Source of the DNA: Streptomyces sp. NBC_00440
GTDB taxonomy: Bacteria; Actinomycetota; Actinomycetes; Streptomycetales; Streptomycetaceae
NCBI RefSeq assembly: GCF_036014215.1
Contig: NZ_CP107921.1
Span: 1,039,501-1,103,500 of the forward strand
Direction: 5' to 3'
DNA length: 64,000 bases
In this document: piece by piece, positions 16,063 to 25,054 of the stretch
How the letters are laid out: each line of letters opens with the position of its first letter
How positions within the stretch are numbered: the stretch's first letter is position 1
Program-made: the position numbers and the translations under genes
Notes under the pieces: model-generated
Databases searched by the model: none
What the model saw: only the letters and a program-made list of their open reading frames with translations
What the model was told of the DNA's origin: nothing

Positions 16063-17346
16063 CTACTGGTTGCCGCAGGCGGACGTGGTGTCCAGCCAGG
16101 GCAGGTCGTGTCCCATCCGGTCCCGCTTGGTGCGCAGGTACCGGAGGTTGTGCTCGCCCGCCTGGACGGGCATGGCCTCCCGGCCGGTGACGTCCAGGCC
16201 GTGCCGGACGAGGGCGGCGGTCTTCTCGGGGTTGTTGGTCATCAGCCGCAGGCTGCGTACCCCGAGGTCCGCCAGGATCTGCGCTCCGGCGCCGTAGTCG
16301 CGCGCGTCGGCGGGCAGCCCGAGTTCCAGGTTGGCGTCCAGGGTGTCGCGGCCGCGCTCCTGGAGCTCGTAGGCGCGCAGCTTGGACAGCAGCCCGATGC
16401 CGCGCCCCTCGTGGCCTCGCAGGTAGACGACGACGCCGCGGCCCTCGGTGGTGATGCGCTCCATGGAGGCTTCCAGCTGGGGGCCGCAGTCGCAGCGCAG
16501 CGAGTGGAAGATGTCGCCGGTGAGGCACTCGGAGTGGATCCGCACCAGGACGTCGTCGCCGTCCCCGATCTCCCCGTGGACCAGGGCGACATGCTCGATG
16601 CCGTCGGCGATGGAGCGGTAGCCGTACGCGGTGAACTCGCCGTAGGCAGTGGGGAGGCGGACGGTCGCCTCGCGGCGTACCCGCGGTTCGGAGCTGCGGC
16701 GGTAGGCGATCAGGTCCTCGATGGAGATGATCGTGAGGCCGTGCTTGCGGGCGAAGGGGACCAGCTCGGGCAGGCGCAGCATCACCCCGTCCTCCCCCGC
16801 GATCTCGACGATCGCGCCGGCCGGGCGCAGACCGGCCAGCCGGGCCAGGTCGACGGCCGCCTCGGTGTGCCCGTTGCGCACGAGCACGCCACCGGGCTTG
16901 GCCCGCAGCGGGAAGACATGCCCGGGGCGTACGAAGTCCCCGGCGCCGGCCCGGCCGTCGGCGAGCAGCCGCAGGGTGGTCGCGCGGTCGGCGGCGGAGA
17001 TTCCGGTGGTGACCCCGTGCGCGGTGGCGGCGTCGACGGAGACGGTGAAGGCCGTCTTCATCGACTCGGTGTTGTTCTCGACCATCTGCGGGAGGTTGAG
17101 CCGGGCCAGCTCGTCGCCCTCCATGGGTGCGCAGATCAGTCCACGGCACTCGCTCATCATGAACGCGACGATCTCGGGGGTGGCCTTCTCGGCCGCGATG
17201 ACGAGGTCGCCCTCGTTCTCGCGGTCCTCGTCGTCGACGACCACCACCGGCCGGCCCGCCGCGATGTCGCGTACGGCCTGTTCCACGGGGTCGAGGGAGA
17301 GGTCCTCGGCGTTGTCGGTCGAGTACCAGACGGGCTCGGCAGTCAT
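16063..17346 (-). CDS. ribBA: Bifunctional DHBP synthase / GTP cyclohydrolase II RibBA
   Basis: A 427-residue fusion supplying both precursors of riboflavin. The N-terminal DHBP synthase domain has [31 protein letters not shown] and RPGHVFPL. The C-terminal GTP cyclohydrolase II domain has the zinc ligands in [19 protein letters not shown] and the catalytic stretch [16 protein letters not shown], ending with [22 protein letters not shown] 17346 was chosen because AAGGAG precedes it. It overlaps the ribM stop by 4 nt (ATGA), so the two are translationally coupled. Confidence 0.97.
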   Translation of the reverse strand: MTAEPVWYSTDNAEDLSLDPVEQAVRDIAAGRPVVVVDDEDRENEGDLVIAAEKATPEIVAFMMSECRGLICAPMEGDELARLNLPQMVENNTESMKTAFTVSVDAATAHGVTTGISAADRATTLRLLADGRAGAGDFVRPGHVFPLRAKPGGVLVRNGHTEAAVDLARLAGLRPAGAIVEIAGEDGVMLRLPELVPFARKHGLTIISIEDLIAYRRSSEPRVRREATVRLPTAYGEFTAYGYRSIADGIEHVALVHGEIGDGDDVLVRIHSECLTGDIFHSLRCDCGPQLEASMERITTEGRGVVVYLRGHEGRGIGLLSKLRAYELQERGRDTLDANLELGLPADARDYGAGAQILADLGVRSLRLMTNNPEKTAALVRHGLDVTGREAMPVQAGEHNLRYLRTKRDRMGHDLPWLDTTSACGNQ

Positions 17347-17996
17347 GCTGCTGCTCCTTCCAGGGCGGGCTTGACGCTCGTACGGGATCGCAGCCACCAG
17401 TCGCGCATGCCCCAGAGGACGAGCGCGAAGTAGACCACGTAGACCAGACCGGAGAAGGCCAGGCCGCTGTGGAAGGCGAGGGGGACGCCGACGAGGTCGA
17501 CGAGCAGCCACGCGAACCAGAATTCGACGAGACCGCGCGCCTGGGCGACCATCGCGACCAGGGTGCCGACGAATATGTAGGCGTCGGCCCACGGGCTCCA
17601 GGACAGGGAGGGAACGGCCAGGAAGAGCGCGGCCACGGCGACGGTGCCGACCACGGCGCCCGCCAGCAGCAGCCCGCGCTCACGCCAGGTCGCGAACCGC
17701 ACGGCGATGCTGCCGTCCTGGGCCTGCTGCCTGCCCCTGGTCCAGGACCACCAGCCCCACAGGGCGATCCCGATGACCAGCAGCTGTTTGCCGACTCCGC
17801 CGCTGAGATGGGCCGATGAGTATGCGCCGACGAGGATGACGCCGGACAGGAACTGCGCGGGCCATGTCAGCACCGAGCGGCGCCAGCCGAGGGCGAGCGC
17901 GATCAGCCCGATGGTGTTGCCGATCATGTCGGACCACAGGATGTGCTGGCCGAGCACGGTGAACGCCTCGGTGTTCAGCCAGGTCAGTGCGCTCAC
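17343..17996 (-). CDS. ribM: Riboflavin transporter RibM (PnuC-like)
   Basis: A 217-residue PnuC-family membrane protein with about seven transmembrane helices ([61 protein letters not shown]). PnuC relatives move NMN, thiamine or riboflavin. In Streptomyces davawensis the gene at this place in the rib operon encodes RibM, a riboflavin/roseoflavin facilitator. The position between ribE and ribBA and the FMN riboswitch upstream favour riboflavin uptake. GTG 17996 sits 1 nt after the ribE stop, with GGAGGG upstream. Confidence 0.88.
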   Translation of the reverse strand: MSALTWLNTEAFTVLGQHILWSDMIGNTIGLIALALGWRRSVLTWPAQFLSGVILVGAYSSAHLSGGVGKQLLVIGIALWGWWSWTRGRQQAQDGSIAVRFATWRERGLLLAGAVVGTVAVAALFLAVPSLSWSPWADAYIFVGTLVAMVAQARGLVEFWFAWLLVDLVGVPLAFHSGLAFSGLVYVVYFALVLWGMRDWWLRSRTSVKPALEGAAA

Positions 17997-17997
17997 T

Positions 17998-18621
17998 TCA
18001 GCGGCCCTCCGGTTCGGGTGTGGCCCGGGTGCCGTCGGCGCCGAGCAGCCGCTCGACGTACTTGGCGAGTACGTCCACTTCGAGGTTGACCGGGTCGCCC
18101 GCCTGCTTGATGCCGAGGGTGGTCAGGGCGAGGGTGGTGGGGATGAGGCTGATGGTGAAGTAGTCAGGCCCGGCGTCGACGACGGTGAGGCTGACTCCGT
18201 CGACGGTGATGGAGCCCTTCTCCACGACGTACCGGGAGAGGTCCGACGGGAGTGAGATCTTCACGATCTCCCAGTTGTCGGACGGTTTGCGTTCGACGAC
18301 CGTGCCAGTGCCGTCCACATGGCCCTGGACGAGGTGTCCGCCGAGGCGGCCGCCGAGCGCCATGGGGCGTTCCAGGTTGACCCGGGAGCCGGTGGCGAGC
18401 GCGCCGAGGCTGGAGCGGTTGAGTGTCTCGGCCATGACATCGGCGGTGAACTCGCCACCGCCGGATTCGACCACGGTGAGACAGACGCCGTTGACGGCGA
18501 TGGAGTCGCCGTGCTTGGCGTCCTCGGTCACGACCGGTCCGCGCAGGCGGAAGCGGGAGGCGTCGCCGAGGTTCTCGACGGCGGTGACCTCACCCAGTTC
18601 TTCGACGATTCCGGTGAACAC
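17998..18621 (-). CDS. ribE: Riboflavin synthase alpha subunit RibE
   Basis: A 207-residue enzyme that dismutates two 6,7-dimethyl-8-ribityllumazine molecules to riboflavin. It shows the duplicated lumazine-binding barrels: MFTGIVEELGEV...NGVCLTVVESGGGEFTADVM, and then GHVDGTGTVVERKPSDNWEI...VDGVSLTVVDAGPDYF. The MFTGIVEE start is diagnostic. It begins 5 nt after ribD and ends 1 nt before ribM. Confidence 0.97.
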   Translation of the reverse strand: MFTGIVEELGEVTAVENLGDASRFRLRGPVVTEDAKHGDSIAVNGVCLTVVESGGGEFTADVMAETLNRSSLGALATGSRVNLERPMALGGRLGGHLVQGHVDGTGTVVERKPSDNWEIVKISLPSDLSRYVVEKGSITVDGVSLTVVDAGPDYFTISLIPTTLALTTLGIKQAGDPVNLEVDVLAKYVERLLGADGTRATPEPEGR

Positions 18622-18626
18622 GGCGC

Positions 18627-19733
18627 TCAGCGCTCCTTCGGGGTGGCGGTGATCCGCAGATCGGGGCCGATGCGGACGGTCTCGGTGACGTCGAGTCGCA
18701 ACGCGTCGGTGATGGTGGTGATTCCGGCGTCGGCGAGGGCCGCGGGGCCCGCGCCGAGGAGGACAGGGGCGAGATAGCCGACGACCCGGTCGACGGCGCC
18801 CGCGGCGACGAAGGAGCCGGCCAGCGTCGGCCCTCCTTCGAGGAGTACGGAGCGGACACCGCGCGCGTGCAGCTCGGCGAGCAGCGCGTCGACGGCGATA
18901 CCGGCCCCGTCGTACGGCAGCCGCGCCACTTCGGCGGCGCTCGCTCCGGGGAGCGGGGGCGTGGTGACGCCCTTGCCGACGACGACCAGCGTCGGTGCCG
19001 CGTCGTCCAGGACCCGGGCGGTGCGGGTGAGGGAGCGGGCGTGGGTGTCCAGGACCACCCGCAGCGGCTGGGTGGCACCCTCGATACCGCGGACGGCGAG
19101 GTGCGGGTCGTCGGCGCGCAGGGTTCCCGAGCCGACGAGGACCGCGTCGGACTCGGCGCGCAGCCGGTGGACGTCGGCGCGGGACTCGGCCGATGTGATC
19201 CAGCGGCTCGTCCCGTCGGCGGCCGCGGTGCGGCCGTCGAGCGTCGCCGCGTACTTCCAGGTCACATGGGGGCGGCCGAGGCGTACCGAGGTGAGCCAGG
19301 CGGTGTTGCCCGCTTCGGCCTCGTCGGCCAGCACGCCCGCCGTGACCGCGATCCCGGCCGCGCGCAGGGTGTCGGCGCCGCCGGTGGCCTGCGGGTTGGG
19401 GTCGGCGACCGCGTACACCACGCGGGCGACGCCGGCGTCGATGAGCGCCTGGGAGCAGGGGCCGGTGCGGCCGGTGTGGTTGCAGGGTTCGAGCGTGACG
19501 TACGCGGTGCCGCCGCGCGCTCTGTCACCTGCCGCCGCGAGTGCGTTGACCTCGGCGTGCGGACCGCCTGCCCGCTGGTGGAAGCCTTCGCCCGCCGGTT
19601 CGCCCGACGCGTCGAGGACGACACACCCGACGACGGGGTTGGGGCTGGTGGATCCGAGTCCGCGCGCCGCGAGCGCGATGGCTCGGCGCATGGCGTCGAC
19701 CGCCTGTGGCGACGGAACGGCTGCGGTGGCCAC
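18627..19733 (-). CDS. ribD: Bifunctional pyrimidine deaminase/reductase RibD
   Basis: A 368-residue enzyme of riboflavin synthesis. The N-terminal zinc deaminase domain has PHAEVNAL and TLEPCNHTGRTGPC; the C-terminal NADPH-dependent reductase domain has VTWKYAATLDGRTAAADGTSRWI and VLLEGGPTLAGSF. GTG 19733 was chosen because AGGAGGA lies 5 nt upstream; extending further runs into the riboswitch leader. First gene of the FMN-riboswitch operon. Confidence 0.95.
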   Translation of the reverse strand: MATAAVPSPQAVDAMRRAIALAARGLGSTSPNPVVGCVVLDASGEPAGEGFHQRAGGPHAEVNALAAAGDRARGGTAYVTLEPCNHTGRTGPCSQALIDAGVARVVYAVADPNPQATGGADTLRAAGIAVTAGVLADEAEAGNTAWLTSVRLGRPHVTWKYAATLDGRTAAADGTSRWITSAESRADVHRLRAESDAVLVGSGTLRADDPHLAVRGIEGATQPLRVVLDTHARSLTRTARVLDDAAPTLVVVGKGVTTPPLPGASAAEVARLPYDGAGIAVDALLAELHARGVRSVLLEGGPTLAGSFVAAGAVDRVVGYLAPVLLGAGPAALADAGITTITDALRLDVTETVRIGPDLRITATPKER

Positions 19734-19875
19734 CGGGTCCTCCTGCCTCTTCGGGCACGGACTCCGGGGCCTGTCGATGACGACAGAGAGCGGGACCACA
19801 CAGGAACGCCGGGACCGGAGGAGGCTGTGTCGAGACGACACGCCACCGGCTACGGCGTACCAATACGGCCCGCCG

Positions 19876-20000
19876 CGCACTGCCTCCCATCCGGACTTTC
19901 ACCGTCGGTCCAGGAATTACACCTGGTCAACCGCCCACTGGATGCGGACGGGTCGCGGACTATAACCGCCGGTTCGGAATTACACCGACCCCGGAGTGCG
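19876..20000 (-). promoter_or_regulatory. FMN riboswitch (RFN element)
   Basis: On the minus strand the conserved RFN blocks appear in order: GGGGTCGGTG, AATTCCGAACCGGCGGT, TAGTCCGCGACC, GACCAGGTG, AATTCCTG, ACCGACGGT, AAAGTCCGGATGGGAGGCAG. The outer stem closes CGCACTCC with GGCAGTGCG. It lies 143 nt upstream of the ribD start. The leader between aptamer and ribD contains a CTGTCG...CGACAG hairpin (about 19778-19793) but no clear U-run terminator. FMN binding would lower expression of ribD, ribE, ribM, ribBA, ribH and possibly hisE, hisG and the PH gene. Confidence 0.95.
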
Positions 20001-20118
20001 CTGCTGCTGGTACACGGCAAGTCTGCCACGTCCGGCCGTCGGCCATGCGGGCGAGCCGATGTGGGCTGGCTCACAGGCAACTGCGACCGTCCGGTCACAG
20101 CGCGTGCCGGGCGGCCGG

Positions 20119-21294
20119 TCAGCCGCCGAACAGATCGTCCTGCGCCGCGTCCCGCGCCGTCAGCAGTGCGCCGTGCAGCACCGCCGCGCCGCCGAGAGTC
20201 CCGGCCCGCACTTCGGTACGCAGCGGGGAGAGTGCGGCCAGGCGCCGTTCCACCCGGGCCGCGAGGTCCGCGCCCCCCGCGTGGCCGATCTCGCCGCCCA
20301 GCACCACACAGCCCGGGTCGACCACCGCGGCGACGGCTGCGGCGCCGAGGGCGATGTGCCCGGCCAGCGCCTCCAGGAAGTCCTCGCCGCGGCGGCCCGC
20401 CGACGGAGCGGCCCGCACGACGGCGGCCGCCGGGGGTTCCCGTACCTCCGGCACCGCCGTGACGGCGTGCCGGTCGGCCAGCGCGCAGATCGCCGCGCTG
20501 CCCGCCAGGCCATGGAACCCCTCGCCGCAGTCGGTGGCCGACGGGAGCCCCCCGCCGGGAACCGGGAGGAAGCCGATCTCCCCCGCGCCGCCCGACGCGC
20601 CCCGGCGCAGTTTCCCTTCGAGGACGAGGGCGGCGCCGACGCCGTGCCCGAGCCAGAGCAGGACGAAGGTGTCGAGCCCGCGGGCCGCGCCGGTCCGCTG
20701 CTCGGCCAGGGCGGCGAGATTGGTCTCGTTCTCGACCAGGACGGTGGCGGGCAGCCGCTCCTGGAGCGCGCCGACCAGGCTGCGGTGCCAGGCGGGCAGC
20801 CCGCTGGAGTTGCGGAGTTCGCCGGTGGCCGGGTCGATGAGGCCCGGGGCGCCGATCCCGACGCTGTGCAGCCGGGCCGCGCCGGCCTGCCGCACGGTGC
20901 GCTCCAGCAGGGCGGCCGCCTCCTCCACGGCGTCGGCGGGGCCGGGGCCCGCACCGTCTCCGATGGGCAGCGTGGCCTCGGCGAGTACCGCGCCGAGCAG
21001 GTCGGTGACGACCACGGCGACGCTTCCCGTCCGTACGTCGAGGGCCGCGAGGTGCGCCCGGTCGGCCACGATCCCGTACACCCGGGCGTTCGGGCCGCGC
21101 CGCTCCGCGCCCGCCTCGCCGACGACGGAGATCAGCCCGGCCGTCTGAAGCCGCTCCACGAGGTCGGCGACGCTCGGCCGGGAGAGTCCGGTGAGCGTCT
21201 TGAGCTGCCCGGCCGTCAACGGGCCCTCTCCCTGGAGCAGGTCGAGGGCGATGCGGTCGTTGACGGCCCGAGCGGTGATCGAGGATGCGGGCAT
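20119..21294 (-). CDS. ROK-family transcriptional repressor
   Basis: A 391-residue ROK regulator. The N-terminal winged HTH (GPLTAGQLKTLTGLSRPSVADL) is followed by a sugar-kinase-like ROK fold (AALDVRTGSVAVVVTDLLGA; VGIGAPGLIDPATGELRNSS; LVENETNLAALAEQR; GAGEIGFLPVPGG; GCVVLGGEIGHAGG). The canonical zinc cysteines of ROK kinases are not evident (one Cys at ATDCGEGF). ATG 21294 has AAGGAT 8 nt upstream. It is divergent from the MFS gene with a 9-bp-arm palindrome between them, so it most likely represses that transporter and itself. Confidence 0.88.
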   Translation of the reverse strand: MPASSITARAVNDRIALDLLQGEGPLTAGQLKTLTGLSRPSVADLVERLQTAGLISVVGEAGAERRGPNARVYGIVADRAHLAALDVRTGSVAVVVTDLLGAVLAEATLPIGDGAGPGPADAVEEAAALLERTVRQAGAARLHSVGIGAPGLIDPATGELRNSSGLPAWHRSLVGALQERLPATVLVENETNLAALAEQRTGAARGLDTFVLLWLGHGVGAALVLEGKLRRGASGGAGEIGFLPVPGGGLPSATDCGEGFHGLAGSAAICALADRHAVTAVPEVREPPAAAVVRAAPSAGRRGEDFLEALAGHIALGAAAVAAVVDPGCVVLGGEIGHAGGADLAARVERRLAALSPLRTEVRAGTLGGAAVLHGALLTARDAAQDDLFGG

Positions 21295-21318
21295 GGCCGG
21301 GATCCTTCCAGATCTATT

Positions 21319-21339
21319 TATCAGGCAGGTTGCCTGATA
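21319..21339. promoter_or_regulatory. Perfect palindrome, likely ROK operator
   Basis: TATCAGGCA-GGT-TGCCTGATA, 9-bp arms, in the 127-nt divergent region between the ROK repressor and the MFS transporter, 25 nt from the repressor start. It is the only strong palindrome in this spacer and AT-rich sequence flanks it on both sides, consistent with promoter overlap. Confidence 0.6.
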
Positions 21340-21421
21340 GTTTACGGCCGGGCACGGCACCCGGCGGTACCGGGAGCCGCATCAGGGGTACGGGACAGCG
21401 AACGACGCTCGGGGAGGGCGC

Positions 21422-22618
21422 ATGACTGCCGAGGCGGGCTTCAGCCTGCGCAGAGTGAAGCGGGCGCGGTACGCCCTGGCTGCCGTGTTCTGCGTCCATG
21501 GCGCGGTGACCGGCAGCTTCGCGACCCGCGTCCCCTGGATCCAGGAGCACGCCGGGGTGAGCGCGGGCCAGCTCGGTCTGGCGCTGGCCTTTCCGGCGAT
21601 CGGTTCTTCGCTGCTGATGCCGGTCTCGGGTGCGGTCACCCACCGGTTCGGGGCCCGCAACGCGCTGCGCGGGCTGCTCGCGCTGTGGACGCTGGCACTG
21701 GCGCTGCCCGCTTTCGCACCGAATCTGGTGACGCTCTGCGCCGTGCTCTTCTTCTACGGCGCCGCCGCGGGCATGGCGGACGTGGCGATGAACGCACTGG
21801 GGGTCGAGACGGAGAACCGGCTCGGCCGGTCCATCATGTCCGGGCTGCACGGCATGTGGAGCGCGGGCGCCCTGATCGGGTCGGCCGCCGGCACGCTCGC
21901 CGCCCATCTGGGCAGCGACGCCAGGCTCCATCACTGCATCGCCGCCGCGGCCCTCACCGTGCTGGGACTCGCCGCTTGCCAGGGGGTACTCGACCTGCGG
22001 AGCACGGAGCACGACGCACCGCCGCCGCGCTTCGCGCTGCCGCCGAGGTCCGCGCTGGTCATCGGCGCTGTCGCCTTCTGCGCGGTCTTCGCTGAGGGCG
22101 CGAGCCTGGACTGGTCGGCGGTCTTCCTGCGGGACACGCTGGACACATCGGCGGGCGTCGCCGCCGGATCCACCACCGCCTTCTCGCTCACCATGGCGGT
22201 GGCCAGACTCGCCGGGGACCGGGTGGTCGACCGCTTCGGCGCGGTACGGACGGTACGCGCGGGCGGGGTCCTGGCCACGCTGGGCGGGCTGGGGGTCGTA
22301 CTGGCCCCCAACCCCTGGGCGGCGGTGGGCGGTTTCGCGCTGATCGGGCTCGGGGTCGCGGTGGTCGTCCCGCTGGCCTTCGCGGCGGCCGGGCGCAGCG
22401 GCCCCAACACCAGCCAGGCCATCGCGGGCGTCGCCACCATCACGTACACCTCGGGGCTCATCGCGCCGTCGGCGATCGGCGGGATCGCCAATGCGACCTC
22501 GCTGGTGGGCTCCTTCATCCTGGTGACCGTGCTGGCGTTCGGCCTGGTGCTGGCCGCGGGTGTGCTGCGCTCGACGAACCGCGTGGTGGCGGTGGCCGGG
22601 GCTGAGCAGGAGGCCTGA
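21422..22618 (+). CDS. MFS transporter (YbjJ-like)
   Basis: A 398-residue major facilitator with about twelve transmembrane segments. It starts RRVKRARYALAAVFCVHGAVTGSFATRVPW and has the loop-2/3 motif VTHRFGARNALRGLLALW and RLAGDRVVDRFGAVRTVRAG in the second half. It resembles the FucP/YbjJ branch. Substrate is unknown; the divergent ROK regulator suggests a sugar or sugar-derived compound. Its stop codon begins a 23-bp tandem repeat. Confidence 0.85.
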   Translation: MTAEAGFSLRRVKRARYALAAVFCVHGAVTGSFATRVPWIQEHAGVSAGQLGLALAFPAIGSSLLMPVSGAVTHRFGARNALRGLLALWTLALALPAFAPNLVTLCAVLFFYGAAAGMADVAMNALGVETENRLGRSIMSGLHGMWSAGALIGSAAGTLAAHLGSDARLHHCIAAAALTVLGLAACQGVLDLRSTEHDAPPPRFALPPRSALVIGAVAFCAVFAEGASLDWSAVFLRDTLDTSAGVAAGSTTAFSLTMAVARLAGDRVVDRFGAVRTVRAGGVLATLGGLGVVLAPNPWAAVGGFALIGLGVAVVVPLAFAAAGRSGPNTSQAIAGVATITYTSGLIAPSAIGGIANATSLVGSFILVTVLAFGLVLAAGVLRSTNRVVAVAGAEQEA

Positions 22619-22684
22619 CCGGGGCCGCTCTCCGCCGGTGACCGGAGCCGCTTCCCCGCGGTGACCGGACCTGCTTCCCGGCGG
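22616..22684. repeat. Three tandem 23-bp repeats
   Basis: Three imperfect copies of TGACCGGAGCCGCTTCCCCGC plus GG (22616-22638, 22639-22661, 22662-22684), the first starting on the TGA stop of the MFS gene. They lie between that gene and the uracil permease gene. Confidence 0.7.
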
Positions 22685-22801
22685 TAAAGGGAGGGCCGGG
22701 CTCCGGATTAACATTGCTCTGGCCATTTCTGCCGCGAAGTGCACGATCAGCTGCCGGGCGAGACAGAGAATCAGCAGAGAACTGAACGAATGGGAGCGAT
22801 C

Positions 22802-24214
22802 ATGGGCGGCCTGGGCGTGCGCTGGACCTTGCACGGGGACGGGAAGACCCCCGCCCCGGGGGCCGTCGTACGCCCCGACGAACGGCTGACCTGGCCGCGC
22901 ACCGCCGGGCTCGGCGCGCAGCATGTCGTGGCGATGTTCGGTGCGTCGTTCGTGGCGCCCGTCCTGATGGGGCTCGACCCGAATCTCGCGATCATGATGT
23001 CCGGTGTCGCGACCATGATCTTCCTGCTCGCCACCCGTGGCCGGGTCCCCAGCTATCTCGGCTGTTCGCTCTCGTTCGTGGGCGTCGCCGCGACCATCCG
23101 CGCCACCGGAGGCAGCAGCGCCACCGTCACCGGTGCGGTCTTCGTCGTCGGTGCGGTCCTCTTCGCGGCGGGTCTGGCCGTCCAGCGGTTCGGCGCGCGG
23201 ATCATCCATGCCGCGATGCCGCCGGTGGTCACCGGTGCGGTCGTCATGCTGATCGGCTTCAACCTGGCGCCGGTGACCGCGTCCACGTACTGGCCGCAGG
23301 ACCAGTGGACGGCGATCCTGGTGATGCTCTTCACCGGTCTCGCCGTCGTCTGCCTGCGCGGTTTCTGGTCCCGGATCGCGATCTTCCTGGGGCTGGTCTT
23401 CGGATACGGCCTCTCCTGGCTGTCCGACCGGGTCTTCGGGAAGATCCACTCGGTCGACTCGGCCGGCAAGGTCACCGACCACTGGCGTCTCGACCTCTCC
23501 GCAGTGGGCCACGCGGACTGGGTCGGGCTGCCGCACTTCCACGCCCCGAGTTTCCAGTGGTCGGCGATCCTCGTCGCGCTGCCCGTCATCATCGCGCTGA
23601 TCGCCGAGAACGCCGGGCACGTCAAGGCCGTCGGCGAGATGACCGGCTCGAACCTGGACGACAAGCTGGGCACCGCCATCGCCGCCGACGGTGTCGCCTC
23701 CATGCTCTCCACCGGTCTGGGCGGCCCTCCCAACACCACGTACTCCGAGAACATCGGCGTGATGGCCGCGACCCGTGTGTACTCCACCGCCGCGTACTGG
23801 GCGGCCGCCTGCTTCGCCCTGCTCTTCGGCCTCTGCCCCAAGTTCGGTGCCGTGGTGGCCGCCATCCCGGGCGGCGTGCTCGGCGGGATCACCGTGATCC
23901 TCTACGGCATGATCGGCCTGCTCGGCGCGCAGATCTGGATCAACGGCAAGGTGGATCTGCGCAATCCGCTGAATCTCGTACCGGCGGCCGCGGGCATCAT
24001 CATCGGTGTCGGCGGTGTCTCACTGAAGATCACGGACAACTTCCAGCTCAGCGGGATCGCGCTCGGCACCATCGTGGTCATCACCGGCTACCACGCGCTG
24101 CGGGCCATGGCACCGCCGCACCTCAAGTCGCAGACGCCGCTGCTGGATTCGGGCACCTCCTCGTACGAGAAGCCGGAGGGCGGCGCGGAGCCGGAGCCGG
24201 GCAGCGACGCCTGA
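22802..24214 (+). CDS. NCS2-family uracil/xanthine permease
   Basis: A 470-residue nucleobase:cation symporter-2 protein importing uracil or xanthine across the membrane. Typical elements include LGAQHVVAMFGASFVAPVLMG, SCSL-like YLGCSLSFVGVAATI, LIAENAGHVKAVGEMTG (the conserved NAGH-type helix 8 motif) and GLGGPPNTTYSENIGVMAATRVYS (the conserved GxxxTxxxENIG helix 10). ATG 22802 was chosen because GGGAG lies 6 nt upstream. The ENIG motif is more like uracil permeases (UraA) than xanthine/urate carriers. Confidence 0.92.
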   Translation: MGGLGVRWTLHGDGKTPAPGAVVRPDERLTWPRTAGLGAQHVVAMFGASFVAPVLMGLDPNLAIMMSGVATMIFLLATRGRVPSYLGCSLSFVGVAATIRATGGSSATVTGAVFVVGAVLFAAGLAVQRFGARIIHAAMPPVVTGAVVMLIGFNLAPVTASTYWPQDQWTAILVMLFTGLAVVCLRGFWSRIAIFLGLVFGYGLSWLSDRVFGKIHSVDSAGKVTDHWRLDLSAVGHADWVGLPHFHAPSFQWSAILVALPVIIALIAENAGHVKAVGEMTGSNLDDKLGTAIAADGVASMLSTGLGGPPNTTYSENIGVMAATRVYSTAAYWAAACFALLFGLCPKFGAVVAAIPGGVLGGITVILYGMIGLLGAQIWINGKVDLRNPLNLVPAAAGIIIGVGGVSLKITDNFQLSGIALGTIVVITGYHALRAMAPPHLKSQTPLLDSGTSSYEKPEGGAEPEPGSDA

Positions 24215-24308
24215 GGCCTTTCGCTGGAGCCTTTCCGGCTTCGCCCGTTCTGAGGAAGTACGGGCGTGATGCCGCCGTCCGGCGGCCCGCTGCTGCCAGG
24301 CTGCCCCC

Positions 24309-25013
24309 ATGACACAGACGGAACAGCGCGCGGCCCGGACCGTCCCCGAGCGGCGTTCGGTCGACGGTGTGGTGGCCAGGATGCGGGCCCTGCGCTCGTC
24401 GTGGCCGGCCGCGGACGGGGTGGCGGTCTTCAACAACATCTATCTGACGGTCACCGAAGAGGTCGGACAGCGCATCGAGGGACGGCAGTTCCCCGATCCG
24501 CGCCGCGCCACGACGCTCGACGTGGTGTTCGCGGAGCGCTATCTGGCCGCGGTCGGAGCGGTGGCCGACGGGCACCGGCCGCCCGCCTGCTGGCGGCCGC
24601 TCTTCCAGTACCGCCACCATCCCGGCGTACGGCCGCTGCAGTTCGCGCTCGCGGGCATCAACGCGCACATCGGCCACGATCTGGCGCTCGCCGTCATCGA
24701 CGCCTGCCGTCTCCTCGGCTGCGAACCCGCCGCGCTCGAAGGGGACTTCCACCGGGTGGGCCAGCTACTCGAACGGCTGGAGGAGCGGATCCGCGAGGAG
24801 CTGATGCCGGGTCCTGACCTCCTGGAGATCATCGACCCGCTCACCCATCTCATCGGCTCGTGGAGTCTGGAGCGGGCCCGCGACGCCGCCTGGTCGGCCG
24901 CCCGGATTCTCTGGAGCCTGCGGGAACAACCGGTGCTGGCCGAGGAGTTCAGAGAGGGGATGGACGCGAGTGCCGGCCTGGTCGGCCGGTATCTGCTCAC
25001 CCCCCTGCGCTGA
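24309..25013 (+). CDS. DUF5995 family protein
   Basis: A 234-residue, mostly helical, soluble protein of the DUF5995 family. Diagnostic stretches are DGVAVFNNIYLTVTEEV, FAERYLAAV, PPACWRPLFQYR, LQFALAGINAHIGHDLALAV and the C-terminal WSLERARDAAWSAARILW. The conserved His/Asp residues in INAHIGHDL suggest a buried binding or catalytic site. No function is established. It lies 41 nt before the LLM oxidoreductase gene on the same strand, so they may be co-transcribed. Confidence 0.8.
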   Translation: MTQTEQRAARTVPERRSVDGVVARMRALRSSWPAADGVAVFNNIYLTVTEEVGQRIEGRQFPDPRRATTLDVVFAERYLAAVGAVADGHRPPACWRPLFQYRHHPGVRPLQFALAGINAHIGHDLALAVIDACRLLGCEPAALEGDFHRVGQLLERLEERIREELMPGPDLLEIIDPLTHLIGSWSLERARDAAWSAARILWSLREQPVLAEEFREGMDASAGLVGRYLLTPLR

Positions 25014-25054
25014 CCCACCCGGCAGCGCCGGCTCTCCCGGCGAAGGAGTTCACC

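Noticed and set aside
17343..17996. Nicotinamide mononucleotide transporter PnuC
   Set aside because: Family membership is right, but operon position and riboswitch control fit RibM much better.
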